A DNA stretch of 64,000 nucleotides from NCBI GenBank assembly GCA_000827265.1, contig KN834754.1, positions 1,132,831-1,196,830 of the forward strand, written 5' to 3'. Below, in pieces: positions 46,101-57,270 of the stretch; positions within the stretch are counted from its first letter, which is position 1, and every line of letters begins with the position of its first letter. A program made the translations under genes and the position numbers. This DNA is from Collybiopsis luxurians FD-317 M1. Its lineage: Eukaryota > Basidiomycota > Agaricomycetes > Agaricales > Omphalotaceae. Below the pieces are notes generated by a model. That model did not search any database. It was not told the origin of the DNA and was given only the letters and a program-made list of their open reading frames with translations.

Positions 46101-47404
46101 GACTGCACACCGGAGCTAGAAGGTGCTATGATACCATTGGCGGCGGCACGAGTGAGCGTCGGCGTCTCGCTGGATGACTGGGGTATTCTACGGTGCGTTT
46201 CGGGGTATGACTTAGAGACAACGATGTGGTCGTCCAAACCTGCACTAGTAGCCGGAGGCGAAGGAAGAGCGACCTTGGTAGATTTTGACCCGAGATTAAG
46301 AGACATGGATCTTCGGTTCTTTACCTTCGGAGAGGGGGCAGATGATGGAGCGACAGGCTGGATTGATGAGATATCTTCAGAGGCTGATTGGAATGAAGAG
46401 TCATCCTCCTCTTCAGGTGGCCCAAACTCGGAATCAGTGATGAGCGCACTGAGACGCTTGTTGGCCGGCACGACGGTGTGATTAGACTGTAACGACTCCG
46501 CCATCGATACTGGTCGAGAAGGGCGAGATCCTGCTCCTGCTGGTCGAACTGTATGATGGCTCATCGTGGAATCACTTTTCCTCCATACGTCCTTCTGATC
46601 CTCTGCCTTTTCAGCTTCTCTCTCCCTGTTCCTCTCCAGAGCGGCAGCCCGTTCCTCTTCACCCATCCTCATGAAATCGACGGCTGGAGTCATCCCAGGA
46701 CTCATTGGGATTATTGACCCTCGATTGTCCGTCTTAATCACAGTCTGCACTTTAGCTGGCAATGGAGGAGGTGAAGTCGACGATGACGCCAAATTGGCAG
46801 GCTGCATGGAAAAAGGTTTAGGGGGTGGTGTGGGTGGGATTGGAGATGCTTGCTGTGGAGAGCTGGCCTTCCTCCCGCCACTTACGACCTGAGTGGCAAA
46901 CTGCGTTAGTTTTGTAGGCCCCGGAAATTTTGAGGGCTGCTTAGTCACCTGGGGTAATGAGGAGGTCGGGGAGGTTGGTGAATCCCATTCCTTCTCTTTG
47001 CCCTTGTCGTTTGCGGTACCGAATAATTTTGTCGAGTCTTCAGATTTTTTCCTACGCGCTGCAAAAGCCCGCTTGAGTTTGACACCGGTGTTTACAGCAG
47101 CGGTAGATATCGAGAGACCCTTGTGCGCCGCTGAGGGTTTGCTGTAGCTCTGACCCATGACAACAGCAGCGGAAGAATTGTGAAAGGCGGGTGCTGCGAC
47201 AGACAGGTCGTGTCCTGCAGCATGGCCAGTAGTGGGAGCAGGAAAGGGTGTGTTTTGAGAGGCGAAATGATCCGATGAATTGCTGGAGCCTTGAGGGAAC
47301 ATGCCAGAGGCTGCGGATAGTGAAGATACTAAGCCTGCGGTGGATGAAGAGGTCGAGTTATCAGGCCTGCCTGAAGGCCGGCTGCTGCTTTTCGGAAGGG
47401 GCAT
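43181..47404 (-). CDS. RhoGAP-domain protein
   Basis: GTPase-activating protein for a Rho/Cdc42-type GTPase. First exon from MPLPKSSSRPSG is long, Ser/Pro-rich and disordered. The RhoGAP domain begins near RLPALVVRCAQHLLLWGVGEEGLFR and continues over an intron into VSGRPSHVSKLRQEFDTG. The Arg of GLFR is the catalytic arginine finger, its codon split by the intron (CG|T, at about 45316-45365). Then ECSPGELDPHAVASVFKAFL and LPEPLLTHSLLPYF follow, and after a Gln-rich insert the later helices NRDLIRTVAELIKATAK and KMPLSNLLLVFCPSLNM. The C-terminal 500 residues are low complexity, with many SP/TP sites and a basic patch RARRIKKPSLQLLFSK. Two further short introns join the domain in frame. The target GTPase cannot be told from sequence; cdc24 is encoded nearby. 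Confidence 0.88.
44969..44993. repeat. Short CTG/CAG repeat within RhoGAP exon
   Basis: Imperfect CTG units on the plus strand encode the NEQQQQQQTS glutamine run on the minus strand, inside an insert between two conserved RhoGAP segments. Confidence 0.7.
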
Positions 47405-47925
47405 TTTACGGCCGCAGCCTCAGGTCAGGAGTATATGATAGACAGAGCAAGGGATTGACGAAAGGTTGTCACTGCCAGATAAAGTCGGGGTAGATTAGAA
47501 GCTTTTAGCTGTGCCAAATTCTGCAGTGACGGTAGCAACCCCCACGTAAGTATATGGAAACTAGGAGAAATAGTCCGGCGCTCACAGCCTATATAATGTA
47601 TGCCTTCATGCACGTTGAGAACAACGATGGCTGGCTCCCAGCAAGGACCAGGACATGTGTCTCAAGGTGATTGCTGATGAGGGAAGGGTGTGAACCGGAA
47701 ACAAGTCAAATCTGCCGACATTCTGGCCCTGAGTACTTGAGTACCGGCGCTAACACTATCTTGAATATTACAAGGCTCTATACTTTGAAATAATTATCCT
47801 AGTCTCTCTATACAACTCCATACTAATGTACTGTAAATATGGTACGGAAGATCCACGGCGAAAAGGAGAAAGAAAAAATAGGAGAATGGTCCTTAGTGTA
47901 GTCCACTCCCGGACGTACGTCTTGC
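47405..47925. other. RhoGAP promoter / carrier 3' flank
   Basis: A 521-bp gap with both neighbours on the minus strand. Only short ORFs without similarity; no clear regulatory motif. Confidence 0.45.
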
Positions 47926-49479
47926 TCAGCTCGAAATCAAGTAATCTTTCACCTGCAGCGATCAACATCAGCTATGGATGAGCGCCCTCCTGAGCTATAG
48001 TTGTCTCACCAGTTCGTAAGTAAAGAAGGAGGTCGCGATGCTTGGCGCAACTTTCACTACATCAGAGCAATCTCAACATCAGTCATTGTCGGTGTTTGTG
48101 GTCGTAACACCCCTTACATAGATTAGGCCATAGTCCCCTGTATAATCCTCTCAATCCTTCTTTCCGCAAAATATCAGTCAGGGCGTCCAGTGCACCATTA
48201 TACTTTACGCCAAGTACGCTTGATTTCATCCCGGTAACTTGCATTTTTCGCCGTAAGACATCAAATGGATAGGTGAGGGTTTGCGAAATGGAGCCTGATT
48301 CAAAAAATAGAATAAGAATCTCATCTCTATCTGAACAAAACCATGTCAAGATGACACACACCGGCCAATGCACCGCACGTCAACTTCCGTGTTACAGAAG
48401 TTTGACCCGGTGGAGTTATAATTCCACGCAGAAACTCATAGGCCGCAAAATTTATTCCAACGTACGGCGCAACGCCCATAGCCGTGGTGACCAAGCCACG
48501 ATATAGAGCTCGATATCCGCCCTCTTCGCGTACAATTTTCATCGCCATACCCCGCATTGTCAGCTCTTGAGGTGTGTACGCATGCGATGAAGTGTGAAAT
48601 GATTTCGCTATTGAAGGTTTGGGCGTCGAACCGGCAGTTGCTGATTGGGGCTTGATGGGTATGCTTGCCGTGGCTATCGATAGCCGAGAACGGACAAGGT
48701 CAAGAGGATACGTGGTGCCTATAAAAATCCATCAACACGAAAAATAAATGCATAGAAAAAAGAACTTGTGACTCGCAGACTGATGTTATTCCAGCAAGGG
48801 CTCCGGATGCCAATCTCTTCGGCGTATCGAGCTCTTTTGATCCATGCTTTGTGAACCACTGTATAGAAAGATAAAAATGACGTCAGAATGTATAGAAAAG
48901 AACGCAAAGAGTATCCAACATTAACCTTTTTGAGCTGTTCATAGGTCGTAAACTGCGATGAAAATGGCCTCAGTAATAGTATCTAAGTATGAATTCCAAG
49001 TCTAAACTGACCTGTACGGCACTGGTACAGCAATTGTTAGCATATCAACCATAGAGCAAGATTTCGAAAACTGACCTGTACGGAACTATTCTTAAGCAAT
49101 TTATTCCATTGCCTCTCATAAAGCCTTTAAAGCCTTCTTCTTTCCACATTCTGACGAGACTGCGCCATACTCCTCTGTATTGCGAGTTGGAATCGCGGGG
49201 CTGAACTTGTCTAAAATGGCCCCGAGGTCAACAGACGGGTAGATAATAATGGATGAAATTTGATGAACGCACTGGATGATTTTCAGTCGCTCAAGAGGGC
49301 TCACTACCGTACGAGATGCAGCTCCAGCACATCCACCAGCTATATGATAGGAGGTTGTAAATATTAATGAGTATCAGACAAGCATAAAGGCTACCAATGA
49401 AATACGAAGCAATCTCGGGCGAGATTGCCAAGTAGGAAACGAAGTTTTTGGACATGGGTGAGGAGGTTGAAGTGGACAT
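47926..49479 (-). CDS. Mitochondrial carrier (SLC25) family protein
   Basis: Inner-membrane transporter with three repeats, each with a P-x-[DE]-x-x-[KR] signature: VSPLERLKIIQ, TYPLDLVRSRL and TYPFDVLRRKM. Start MSTSTSSPMSKN, first repeat GGCAGAASRTVVSPLERL, Graves/nucleotide-type. The second repeat is followed by an unusual Ser/Pro-rich loop (ATASIPIKPQSATAGSTPKPS), then TMRGMAMKIVREEGGYRALYRGL. The C-terminus reaches VAPSIATSFFTYELVKDYLISS across two introns, the last before the final 27-nt exon; stop 47926-47928. Sequence resembles the yeast YPR011C (adenosine phosphosulfate) and SLC25A42-like (CoA/ADP) branch, but substrate should not be assigned from this. Many short introns. Confidence 0.85.
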
Positions 49480-49815
49480 GATATAAACTTGTCTATAGGC
49501 TGACTGAAAGTTGACAATTGAATATTTATGGCGAGCCGTTAAGAATGCATGAAATGGAAAGGAAGGGCGTCGAAGGACGATAGTCGGATTCGAGTGAAAA
49601 CGACCAGCGAGGCAGAGAGCAAATTTATCGCGTGGGCTTAAGCGCCTCCGTTCCTTCCGTCAGATCCGCTCCGATCATCCGAACCGCCGGCTACACACTA
49701 ACAGTTATACTACTTCAAAAGCATCTCATGTATTCACCCAATATATATTAGTTTAAAACAACCAGTGTTTGAAGAGAAAGAGGAAAAAAAGCAGCATTCC
49801 TCAGGTCCACTATGT
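49480..49815. other. Carrier promoter / membrane-protein 3' flank
   Basis: A 336-bp gap with both neighbours on the minus strand. No gene or distinctive element seen. Confidence 0.45.
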
Positions 49816-51771
49816 TCATGACGGACCATTAAACGTTTCTGTGGCCTGGTGATAATCCGGAGGTGGATGATGCTCGGTGTATGTATGTGATCGCGTCAAA
49901 CCAACATTCGAGCCTGAAGCAACAGCTTCCTCCTCATCAACTGCTCCAAAATCTTGGGGACGTCCATTCACCACCATCCGTGTATTCTGCAATTGTTCCA
50001 CAGGTATGCCAGAGAGCGATTGCCCAGCAGAGCTAGGTAGACTCAGTATAGTGGCTTTCGAATTCCCTCGGACCAGTGAACTCGCGCGGGAAGGGTTTGC
50101 GTTCCTCCGAGGTGAAGTCGAATTCCTAATGGAACGACTTAGACTACGCGCGGAAGGGGCCTGCAAAAACCAAAAACATTCAGATATTATTTTAAAGTTC
50201 AAATGAGAATCACAAACGTAATGAGACGTAGAATCAGATCTGGTATCTTCCGTTGACACCGTATGAGTGCTGTGGAAATCCATAAAAGTAGCTGGAGGTG
50301 CTGCAGGAGCAGGATCTTGACACTCTGTAGGTCCGCGATATTCATACATCACTGGCCCAGAAATTTCCGTAAACGGATTTGGAAGTGTTTCGGGCTGGGG
50401 ACTTGCTTCAAGATCCAGAATATTTCTACGGCTGAGTGTAGCGCGATCTCTACGCCGACGATGGTACCACCAAGCGCCTAGAAGTAGAAGACAGACAATG
50501 GCAAGAAGGCCTATCACTAGGCCCGCTATACCCCCACCCGAAAGGCTGATCATGAAGATTAACCAGTAAGAACAAACTTGAGAGCTGTGATTACCAACCT
50601 ATGCGATTTTCGACTTGAAGAACTAATATATGAGAAGCAAATCAGCGATCTTCAGTGTAACTCCTGAGCAAATTCAGATACCTATCCGAAGTCGAGGGTG
50701 TGCTATACACCTGAGCATAGTCAATTGCGAACATCTGCCCAGTGCTGGAAGGTTGGAAGAGTAACTTGAGAGTATGCGGTCCCGGTCCCAGATTATCCGC
50801 ATGATATAGCAGAACTTGCGAAGCATTCATACTCTTTTGGGCTGAAAAGCTCAATGACTCGCTGTTCAGTTGTACCGAGAAAGGCGAGTATGCTGGTCCC
50901 ACAGGCCCATATAACGAAACACCATCCCCTTCATTTCGGTTGTTATTTAGCTAGAGGAAAGATGTATAGTACGACTTTGACTTGCCCTGTTTGTAATATG
51001 AGGATATGAACAAACCGGATAAATGTCACACTCACTGAAAAAGTATAGGTAAAAAACGCCCCAGGCGTAGTAGTAACACTGAACATAAGTTAAGCATCAA
51101 CGACAGATTGTAACAACCAACTCACTGTCCAGAACTTCCCGAAAAGAAACCAAGGTTATCCGGATTCGTAAACCAAGCATTGTTAGGTGAGTAAACGAAG
51201 GAGGAGGAGTCATCCTCAACTGTGGCGACCGAAAGTTGCTCGTTACTCTGCCCAATGTTACCGTGCCATGTTATCTACGGACACAATCAGAAAACATAAC
51301 TTGCAATATAAATAAGAATCGCACAAAGTCCAGATCAACAAACTGCCCCGAGCTACCTTGATTTTCCAGAACCACTGTATGTAAACCCTGAGTCAAGTCC
51401 GTTTTGGAAAACAAAGATGTTTGAAAAATCCCGGGATCGGAAGCTTGTCCTGAAGCGGCAGCGAACTGAGTTCCGTCGATTGTAACCTGATACAGACCAT
51501 GGTTCCCTCGCTTGGCCCCAAACAGCTCAATCCCTGTACCATTGAAAGTAAAGGAAGCTGTGCCCCCATTGGTGTTGGTAGCAAAAAAACTAGAAGCAGA
51601 ATAACTACACGTATTGGAACGATAGTGTCATATTACAGGAGATGCTTCAATATTTTGAACAATTTCATACCTGCTCGCTAGATTATCTGACGAACTTGAG
51701 CCCTGTTTCCAATCCGGAGAGTATATGATAGCCGGAGAGAAATCTTCAATGGTAGAGGTGAAGGAAGGCAT
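49816..51771 (-). CDS. Single-pass surface protein with lectin-like ectodomain repeats
   Basis: Two similar beta-rich extracellular units can be seen: first FSPAIIYSPDWKQG, TASFTFNGTGIELFG, GLHTVVLENQG and VDLDFITW; second SFVYSPNNAWF, GPGPHTLKLLFQP and FAIDYAQVYS. After a Ser-rich stalk, a membrane segment SGGGIAGLVIGLLAIVCLLLL with a following WWYHRRRRDRA stop-transfer is near residue 380, and a cytoplasmic tail of about 200 residues is Ser/Pro-rich. This architecture is common in Agaricomycetes, usually annotated as hypothetical. It lacks a classical signal peptide at MPSFTSTIEDF, so membrane insertion may rely on the single span (N-out). The stalk and span are brought together by three short introns, in frame. 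Ligand unknown. The start is 75 bp from a divergent small gene. Confidence 0.75.
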
Positions 51772-51845
51772 GGCCAAAACCGAAATCGATGGATGAAAAG
51801 AAAGACTAGAGTTAAAAAAAGAAACCGGTTACTCAGTCCACCAGA

Positions 51846-52299
51846 ATGCGAGACCTCCAGGGTCTGGAGAAATGGTCAGACGCCGAAAGGATGGAGGAGG
51901 CTATTGAAGATGAATTACAAGCGAGCCTCTGCCAGACGCTCGCGAACTTACTACGTATTACTACTATTCACCAGATCACCACCATGTTCTTTGATCAATT
52001 GAGATATTTTCTCAGCGCCGTCCGTGCACCAGTCCTGTTGTCAGGTGGTCTGGCAAGAAGTCCTCCAAGTATTCGGTAGACATCACTTTTGAACAGCCAA
52101 ATAGGTCACTTACCGATCTCTTTGGTAACCCACATCAAGATCAGTATTCGCCGACTCAAAGTGCCAACGGGTTGCCATTTTCCGTCGGCACACCAATCGG
52201 ACCGCGGTTCAATTTGACGTTCTGGTTGAGCTCCGGTTTGTACACCTTTCATACAACGAAGTAGCGAGATAATTACTTAAAGGATGTACATTCGAGTAA
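51846..52299 (+). CDS. Small protein of unknown function, 109 residues
   Basis: Not seen as one long ORF. Three exons, 51846-52019, 52097-52235 and 52283-52299 (174+139+17 nt), join in frame, with donors GTCCGT and GTTTGT and acceptors GAACAG and TTAAAG. The N-terminal half is helical and amphipathic (DLQGLEKWSDAERMEEAIEDE, split here for length, then LQASLCQTLANLLRI and TTIHQITTMFFDQLRYF). The C-terminal half is polar with SLTDLFGNPHQDQY and SVGTPIGPRFNLTFW. No signal peptide or known motif. If the last intron is not removed the protein instead ends SSGLYTFHTTK at 52264. The gene is squeezed between the membrane protein (75 bp, divergent) and THI6 (60 bp, convergent). Coding character over two exons supports a real gene; function unknown. 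Confidence 0.5.
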
Positions 52300-52358
52300 G
52301 ACAGTTGCGCATATATTCCACCCGATCGAGCACAAAATAACTTTCTAAATTATGTTAC

Positions 52359-54664
52359 TCACACGATTTGGATGTGAGCGCGATCCCGAATAGCTTGCGA
52401 AGAGAGCAGAGATAACTCATCAATCAAGGCAGGGAAAAAGGTTCCCGGTCCTTTGACGTCCTCTCTCATGGCTGCCATCTCGGCGCTGATTGTGAGTGCC
52501 AGAATTCTAATCACGGTTATTTGGGCGCTCAGTGGATTAAATATTGAAATGTTTGCAACCCACCCTCCAATCGCTCCAAGGAAAACATCTCCTAGCACAA
52601 TCTTCCCTTCAGTGGCTCCTTCTTGGCTTGCTGCTAGAGCGGCAGCTGCACAGAAGGAAGCAATACACGAACCAGCCATACATCCAGATCCAGTAATGTT
52701 GCCCAATAATTCGTGACCGTTGGACAATACAGCGACAGTGGTGCCGTCAGATACATAGTCTGTCTTTCCGCTTAAGACTACTACGCAACCTACATATGCG
52801 AAGAAAAAATGAGCAATTTGTAAATGCACCTAGCGAAATACCCCACGTTCTTTCCGGGAGAGGTTCCTGACAAAAGACACGGGATCTTGGAATCCGGATC
52901 CTACACTATCGACTCCTTTGGATTGCACCTTCATATGTTTTTGACCGTTTATCAAAAAAATAGGAAGCTCATGCGTTGTTTATTGACTGACCTCATTGGA
53001 TCCCGCTAGAGCTGCGAGCTCAGCCGCATTTCCTTTAATAACACCTGCCATCAAGTCGATGAAACTCTCTATCGTATCTCCTAGTGCTTAAGAGACGCAC
53101 TGGCTTGCCAAGTATCTAGTAAGTCTAATAGGAAAGAAAATTGAAACCATCAAATGAAAGACAGAATACTTCATTGTACTTACTGTTGACAGATGTCTTT
53201 CGAAACTCGGATGCGCCAACGCCGACAGGATCAAATACCACAGGTTTCCTTCGAGCATTGGCGAAGGTGCCTTTCAATGCATCAAATTATGGTGTCCAGG
53301 TATTTTCACAAGCAAGCACTCACCGGCAAGTAACATACCTTCGTATGCGGAAGTAACCAGGGTACCGATGTTCACGAGAAGTGAGCCGCTTATGCGAGAA
53401 AGGTCTTCCATCTCTTGTGCCATTGTGGCCATTATTGGCTGTTTCAATCATATCGAATACATTCACCTGGGCGGACTAAAGTAAACGGCTCACCGACGCC
53501 CCCAGAGCTATTGTCGCGTTAGCTGATTGAGCAATAACAACGTTGTTGGTGATCTATATTTCTGAATGAACCATCAACGGGAATAGCTTCGCCTCAAAGT
53601 CATTACCTGATGGACCAATGGGCTCTGCTCTCGAACACGAATCATGAGATCAATGACACCATCTATCACAGCTCCAGCGCTATATTCTGGGCGCACGCTT
53701 AGGGCATTACGAATGCTACTACCGCTCCTAAAAGCAGAAATGAGTCCAGATAGCTTCGCGGCAGCTTCCCGAGGTTGAGGTGAAGCCACTATTTCTGATA
53801 CGACAGCTACTCCATCTAGTGCATGATTTGTAGAGCTAACGCTCCCGTGCAAGGTCCGCAATAGATTATTCGACTTGATACCGCCTACAGGTGAAAAGGT
53901 AAACGATCAAACTCTGGATGAATACAACATACTCTACACACCGATAGCGACGGATTTGATCGAGGTTCCATCCAGCCGCTGTAACATCTCCCCAACGCCT
54001 CGAACTAAAAAAAAAAATAATCAAAAATTCAGTCGCGTCATTCCAACGTGAGAGCGAGTACGGCGGACCTCCTATGACTGGCTTGCTGAGATTCTTCGTA
54101 GTAGTAGTCCACACGGCACCAATTCCCACATAATCAGCTCCATCTTGTATCGCCCTGTCTATCTCTTGCACGTTATTACATGAAACTCCGATAATTGTGT
54201 GTTCCGGAAGTAGTCTTCGCGCAATGGATACCGACATATCAGATTGTCCAACATGAACTCCAGCCGCCTGCACTGCAAGAGCTATATCGACACGATCATT
54301 CACAATCAAAGGAACTTTGTATCGGTCGCAAAGTGCCTTGGATCTCAATGCAATATCGAGGAACTTGCAAAAAAAAGGTCATTGAATCGAAATAGAAAAA
54401 TAACAGTATGCCGACACACTTCAGCGGTGTCAGTGTTTTTTTCTCGAATTTGTACAACTGTGACACCCCCTTGAAGAGACTAATCATCCAATCTGAGGTC
54501 AATCAAGATGAGATGTTTGGATATGCGCAACTTGTTCTAATGACTCAAAATAATCCTGCCAAACGTTGATTCGAATAGCAAGTATGGCGACAGGTGCTAC
54601 AAACCTTTCCTGGTGGTAGTAATTCTCTACCGGTGACAAGATACAGAGAATAGTCGACTTCCAT
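52359..54664 (-). CDS. thi6: THI6: thiamine phosphate synthase / hydroxyethylthiazole kinase fusion
   Basis: Bifunctional enzyme of thiamine synthesis. N-terminal ThiE-type domain from MEVDYSLYLVTGREL: YKVPLIVNDRVDIALAVQA, GVHVGQSDMSV, then GVSCNNVQEID and DYVGIGAVWTTTTK, all classic thiamine phosphate synthase motifs that join HMP-PP with thiazole phosphate. C-terminal ThiM-type domain: SPLVHQITNNVVIAQSAN, GASPIMA, DPVGVGASEFR, LSGKTDYVSDG, and the kinase glycine-rich NITGSGCMAGSCIASF. The fused order matches fungal THI6. About ten short introns, all in frame, stop at 52359. An extra stretch between the two halves (STNHALDGVAVVSEI) completes the ThiE end. I saw no TPP riboswitch in the 5' leader or introns; in fungi these sit in other thiamine genes (thi4, nmt1). 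Confidence 0.92.
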
Positions 54665-55158
54665 GATGGAGTACGAAGCAGAAGGAACAGATTCGGACGT
54701 TATCGCGCCTTATGTAATATTATGTCATTTCAATGTCGGTCAAAGCTGGTTCTATCGAACTCCAGCGGTACGGGCCCACCGCTGTGATCCAATTCCAGCG
54801 GCGCGGTGTAAGTTATTATTGTTATTTTCCGAATAAAAGGGAAGTGTATGTGGTTGAGAATTGCGTCTGGTTCCTGACACCATGTTGATGCAAAGCCATT
54901 CACACATCCTAACGTAACATCTCGACATCTGGCGCACCTAGATTAAGAGCAAAAAGAGAGCAATATGCATTCAACATTCAAGCAAGTGAGTGTGTAGGTA
55001 GGTGAAGTACTGTAGGTAATGAAGGTACAAATTGGCTGTACATATTTGGATGTACATAAGTTAGATGGGCTTCAAGATATACGAGTTTTAGCAAATAAGA
55101 AATTGCATTGCACAACAAAATATGCGCCTACACAAAGGGCATTTTCGCAAAAATCGGC
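54665..55158. other. THI6 promoter / RGG-protein 3' flank
   Basis: A 494-bp gap between two minus-strand genes. It contains two nearly identical CC(A)GCGG-type words at about 54762 and 54797 (TCCAGCGGTACG and TCCAGCGGCGCG), but no gene. It should hold the thi6 promoter. Nothing else is seen. Confidence 0.4.
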
Positions 55159-56976
55159 TCATGCCTGAGTAGGAGATCCAGAACCTAGAAGATACATAAT
55201 GAGCACCGGTTAGAACAAGAATGACTGAAATAACGTACCTCCTCGACCGCGACCTCTTCCGCCTCTTCCACCTTCTCCTCTCCATTCGCCCCTACCACCA
55301 CGTCGATCACCACCCCGGAATCCACCTCTGTAGTGTCCACGGTCTCCACCTCTGAACCCACCACGATCACCACCTCTGAAACCCCCACGACGATCACCGC
55401 CTCTGAATCCACGACCTCTTGCGCGTCCGCCACGAGCTTGAGTGAAGCCATCGTCTTCCTCAACAGCAGGTGTAGGCTGGGGAACATCACCATTTGGTTC
55501 AATTGTGTCTTGCGCCTCTGGCGGTACGGTCGGTGTAGCAGAACCAGATTTTCCAAAGGTTGCATGAAGGTTGTCAATGGGGGGGAGGTCATCCTCGCCT
55601 TCGGCGGCCCAATCAATCGGTTCAGCCGAGATAGGAACCTGGAGGAAAGATATAAAACCTTGAATGAGCAACAGCAAAAGTATGTACACACCTCAGAAGC
55701 AGCAGATTCCTCGACATCACCGTTAACTGTAGGGACCTGTTTCGAGTCTTCTACAGCATCCGGGGCTTCAACCCATTCCGCGCTTTCCTCCAGAGATGGA
55801 GTTTCGATCTCGCTCGCTTGTATGAAGTGGAAGCTTCCGGTGGTCGTCATCGGAGCACTGGATGGAGCAGCTTCTGGTTCATGAGGCTCCTCAGAAGCAG
55901 GCTCTTGCAAAAGTTGTTCTGTTAGTGGCGCTTCTGTTTGGGGAAGCGGAGCAGAAGCCCGATCACACAGCTCCAAGAGACGAGAGTCTATGAAAGGGCA
56001 AAGTTAAGGAGAAAAAAGGGATAAATTACTCGAATACCTACAAGGGACACCCTCGTACCGTCCATCCACCGATAGAAATCCATGAACAATTTCCTTCGCG
56101 TCGTCCTCATTCCCGAGCAACAGGGAGGCAGCAGTATGCACGGCGCTGACTTCTTCCGAGCTAGCTCCGAATGCGGAAAGATCAAGTTGCCCAGCCGCAA
56201 CGAGCGATCGCATTCGGATAAAAGACAAGAGCTTCACGGTTTTTTCAGTATTGGCGGCCTATAACATGGCAATGTCTCAGTGGTCTTTTTTTAAAAGGAA
56301 GAAGTGCGCATACCTCAGCAGCGGCCACAGCTTTGGCAACTCGTATTCTTTCAGCTTCTTCAGCTTCGCGTCGTTTCGCTGCGAAACCGACCGCCAACTC
56401 CGCTTCGTGTGCCTGCAATAAAAATTGATAACAAAGAAAAGATTTTTTCTCGAAAACGTACTTCTACGGCTTTTTTGACCTCCATCAACTCTTTTGAGAC
56501 GGCTTCTAATGCTGGAAGAGAGCTTATGGCGCGTTTTTGATCCTCGTTCAATGACGCGGGATCCATGGTTGTGTAAGTGGTTATACGCGTCTTGGAATTT
56601 AAAAAGATTAATTTTCGGAGCCATAGGTATAATGAATGAGATTCACCATCTTTTTATTCGCAGCTTTGAGCCGTTTGTTGACAAGTTCGACAATCGGGCT
56701 TAGTTTGAGTGTTGTGTCTTCTGTAGCAGGAAGAGATTCGGACTGGGAAGGCTGGGCTACTAGTTCAGGAGCTACAATGCCTCCCTGGATGTCCGAAACT
56801 TCAGGAGCTTTTTCGACGAGAGCAGCGGCAGTGGCATCCGGGATTTCAGTCGCAGAGTCGGCTGTTTGCTCACTGGTCTTGCCTTTGCCCTTGCGCTTTT
56901 TTTTGAGTTGCGATTTTGTTACGGCTGGTGGAGGAGGAGCGCCTGGTACTAAACGCTGTGTAGATACATCGGCCAT
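55159..56976 (-). CDS. Caprin-like RNA-binding protein with RGG tail
   Basis: Starts MADVSTQRLVPGAPPPP, with a KSQLKKKRKGKGK patch. The segment SPIVELVNKRLKAANKKM, ITTYTTMDPASLNEDQKRAI and ALEAVSKELMEVKKA (residues about 90-160) parallels the HR1 region of animal Caprin (paired K-K-L-R helix, then Y-x(8)-LNxDQ and a second helix), continued by charged KRREAEEAERIRVAK. It is followed by a folded helical segment (LLSFIRMRSLVAAG, DLSAFGASSEEV), then a long acidic disordered part, and a C-terminal RGG-box region with about eight FRGG/GDRRGG units ending GGSGSPTQA. The similarity is of arrangement and short motifs, so orthology is an inference. RGG and HR1 together suggest a role in RNA granules or translation. 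Start ATG 56976 is the first after the repeat-rich upstream region. Confidence 0.6.
55255..55440. repeat. RGG-box coding repeats
   Basis: On the minus strand, imperfect tandem units of about 24-27 nt encode FRGGDRGG/FRGGDRRGG repeats. They give a misleading long open frame on the plus strand (55333-55884). Confidence 0.7.
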
Positions 56977-57270
56977 GACAGACAGAGGAGTATAAATTGA
57001 GCAAAGATGAAAGTAAAGGATGAAGAGAATTTGTAAAAAGAGCTGTTGGAATTCAAGTTTACTTTTTCCCACGTAATATTTAAGGGTATGAGCGCTTAAC
57101 CAAAGTTACTTCACAAGTAGCAGTAGTACTACCGCTACTACTTCCACTACTACTACCACTACTACTTCCACTTCTACTAACTCCTGCTACTAACCCCTAC
57201 TACTTACCAGTATCTAGACAGTACACTCGCCATTCTTTATCTACATCACGCTCTTTTTACTATTCGCTCC
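56977..57270. promoter_or_regulatory. Divergent promoter with CTACTA/CTACTT trinucleotide tract
   Basis: Between the Caprin-like gene (minus) and the BTB gene (plus). At about 57121-57214 it contains a 90-bp pyrimidine-rich imperfect repeat of CTA/CTT/CCA triplets (for example ACTACTACTACC). It probably lies in the leader of one gene or the shared promoter; length variation among strains would be expected. Confidence 0.6.

Noticed and set aside
54664..55158. TPP riboswitch upstream of thi6
   Set aside because: No conserved thiamine-sensing core or long regulated 5' intron seen; fungal TPP switches are known from other thiamine genes.
55333..55884. 183-codon plus-strand ORF, Thr/Ser-rich
   Set aside because: Antisense of the RGG-repeat and acidic coding region; the regular repeat removes stop codons on the opposite strand.
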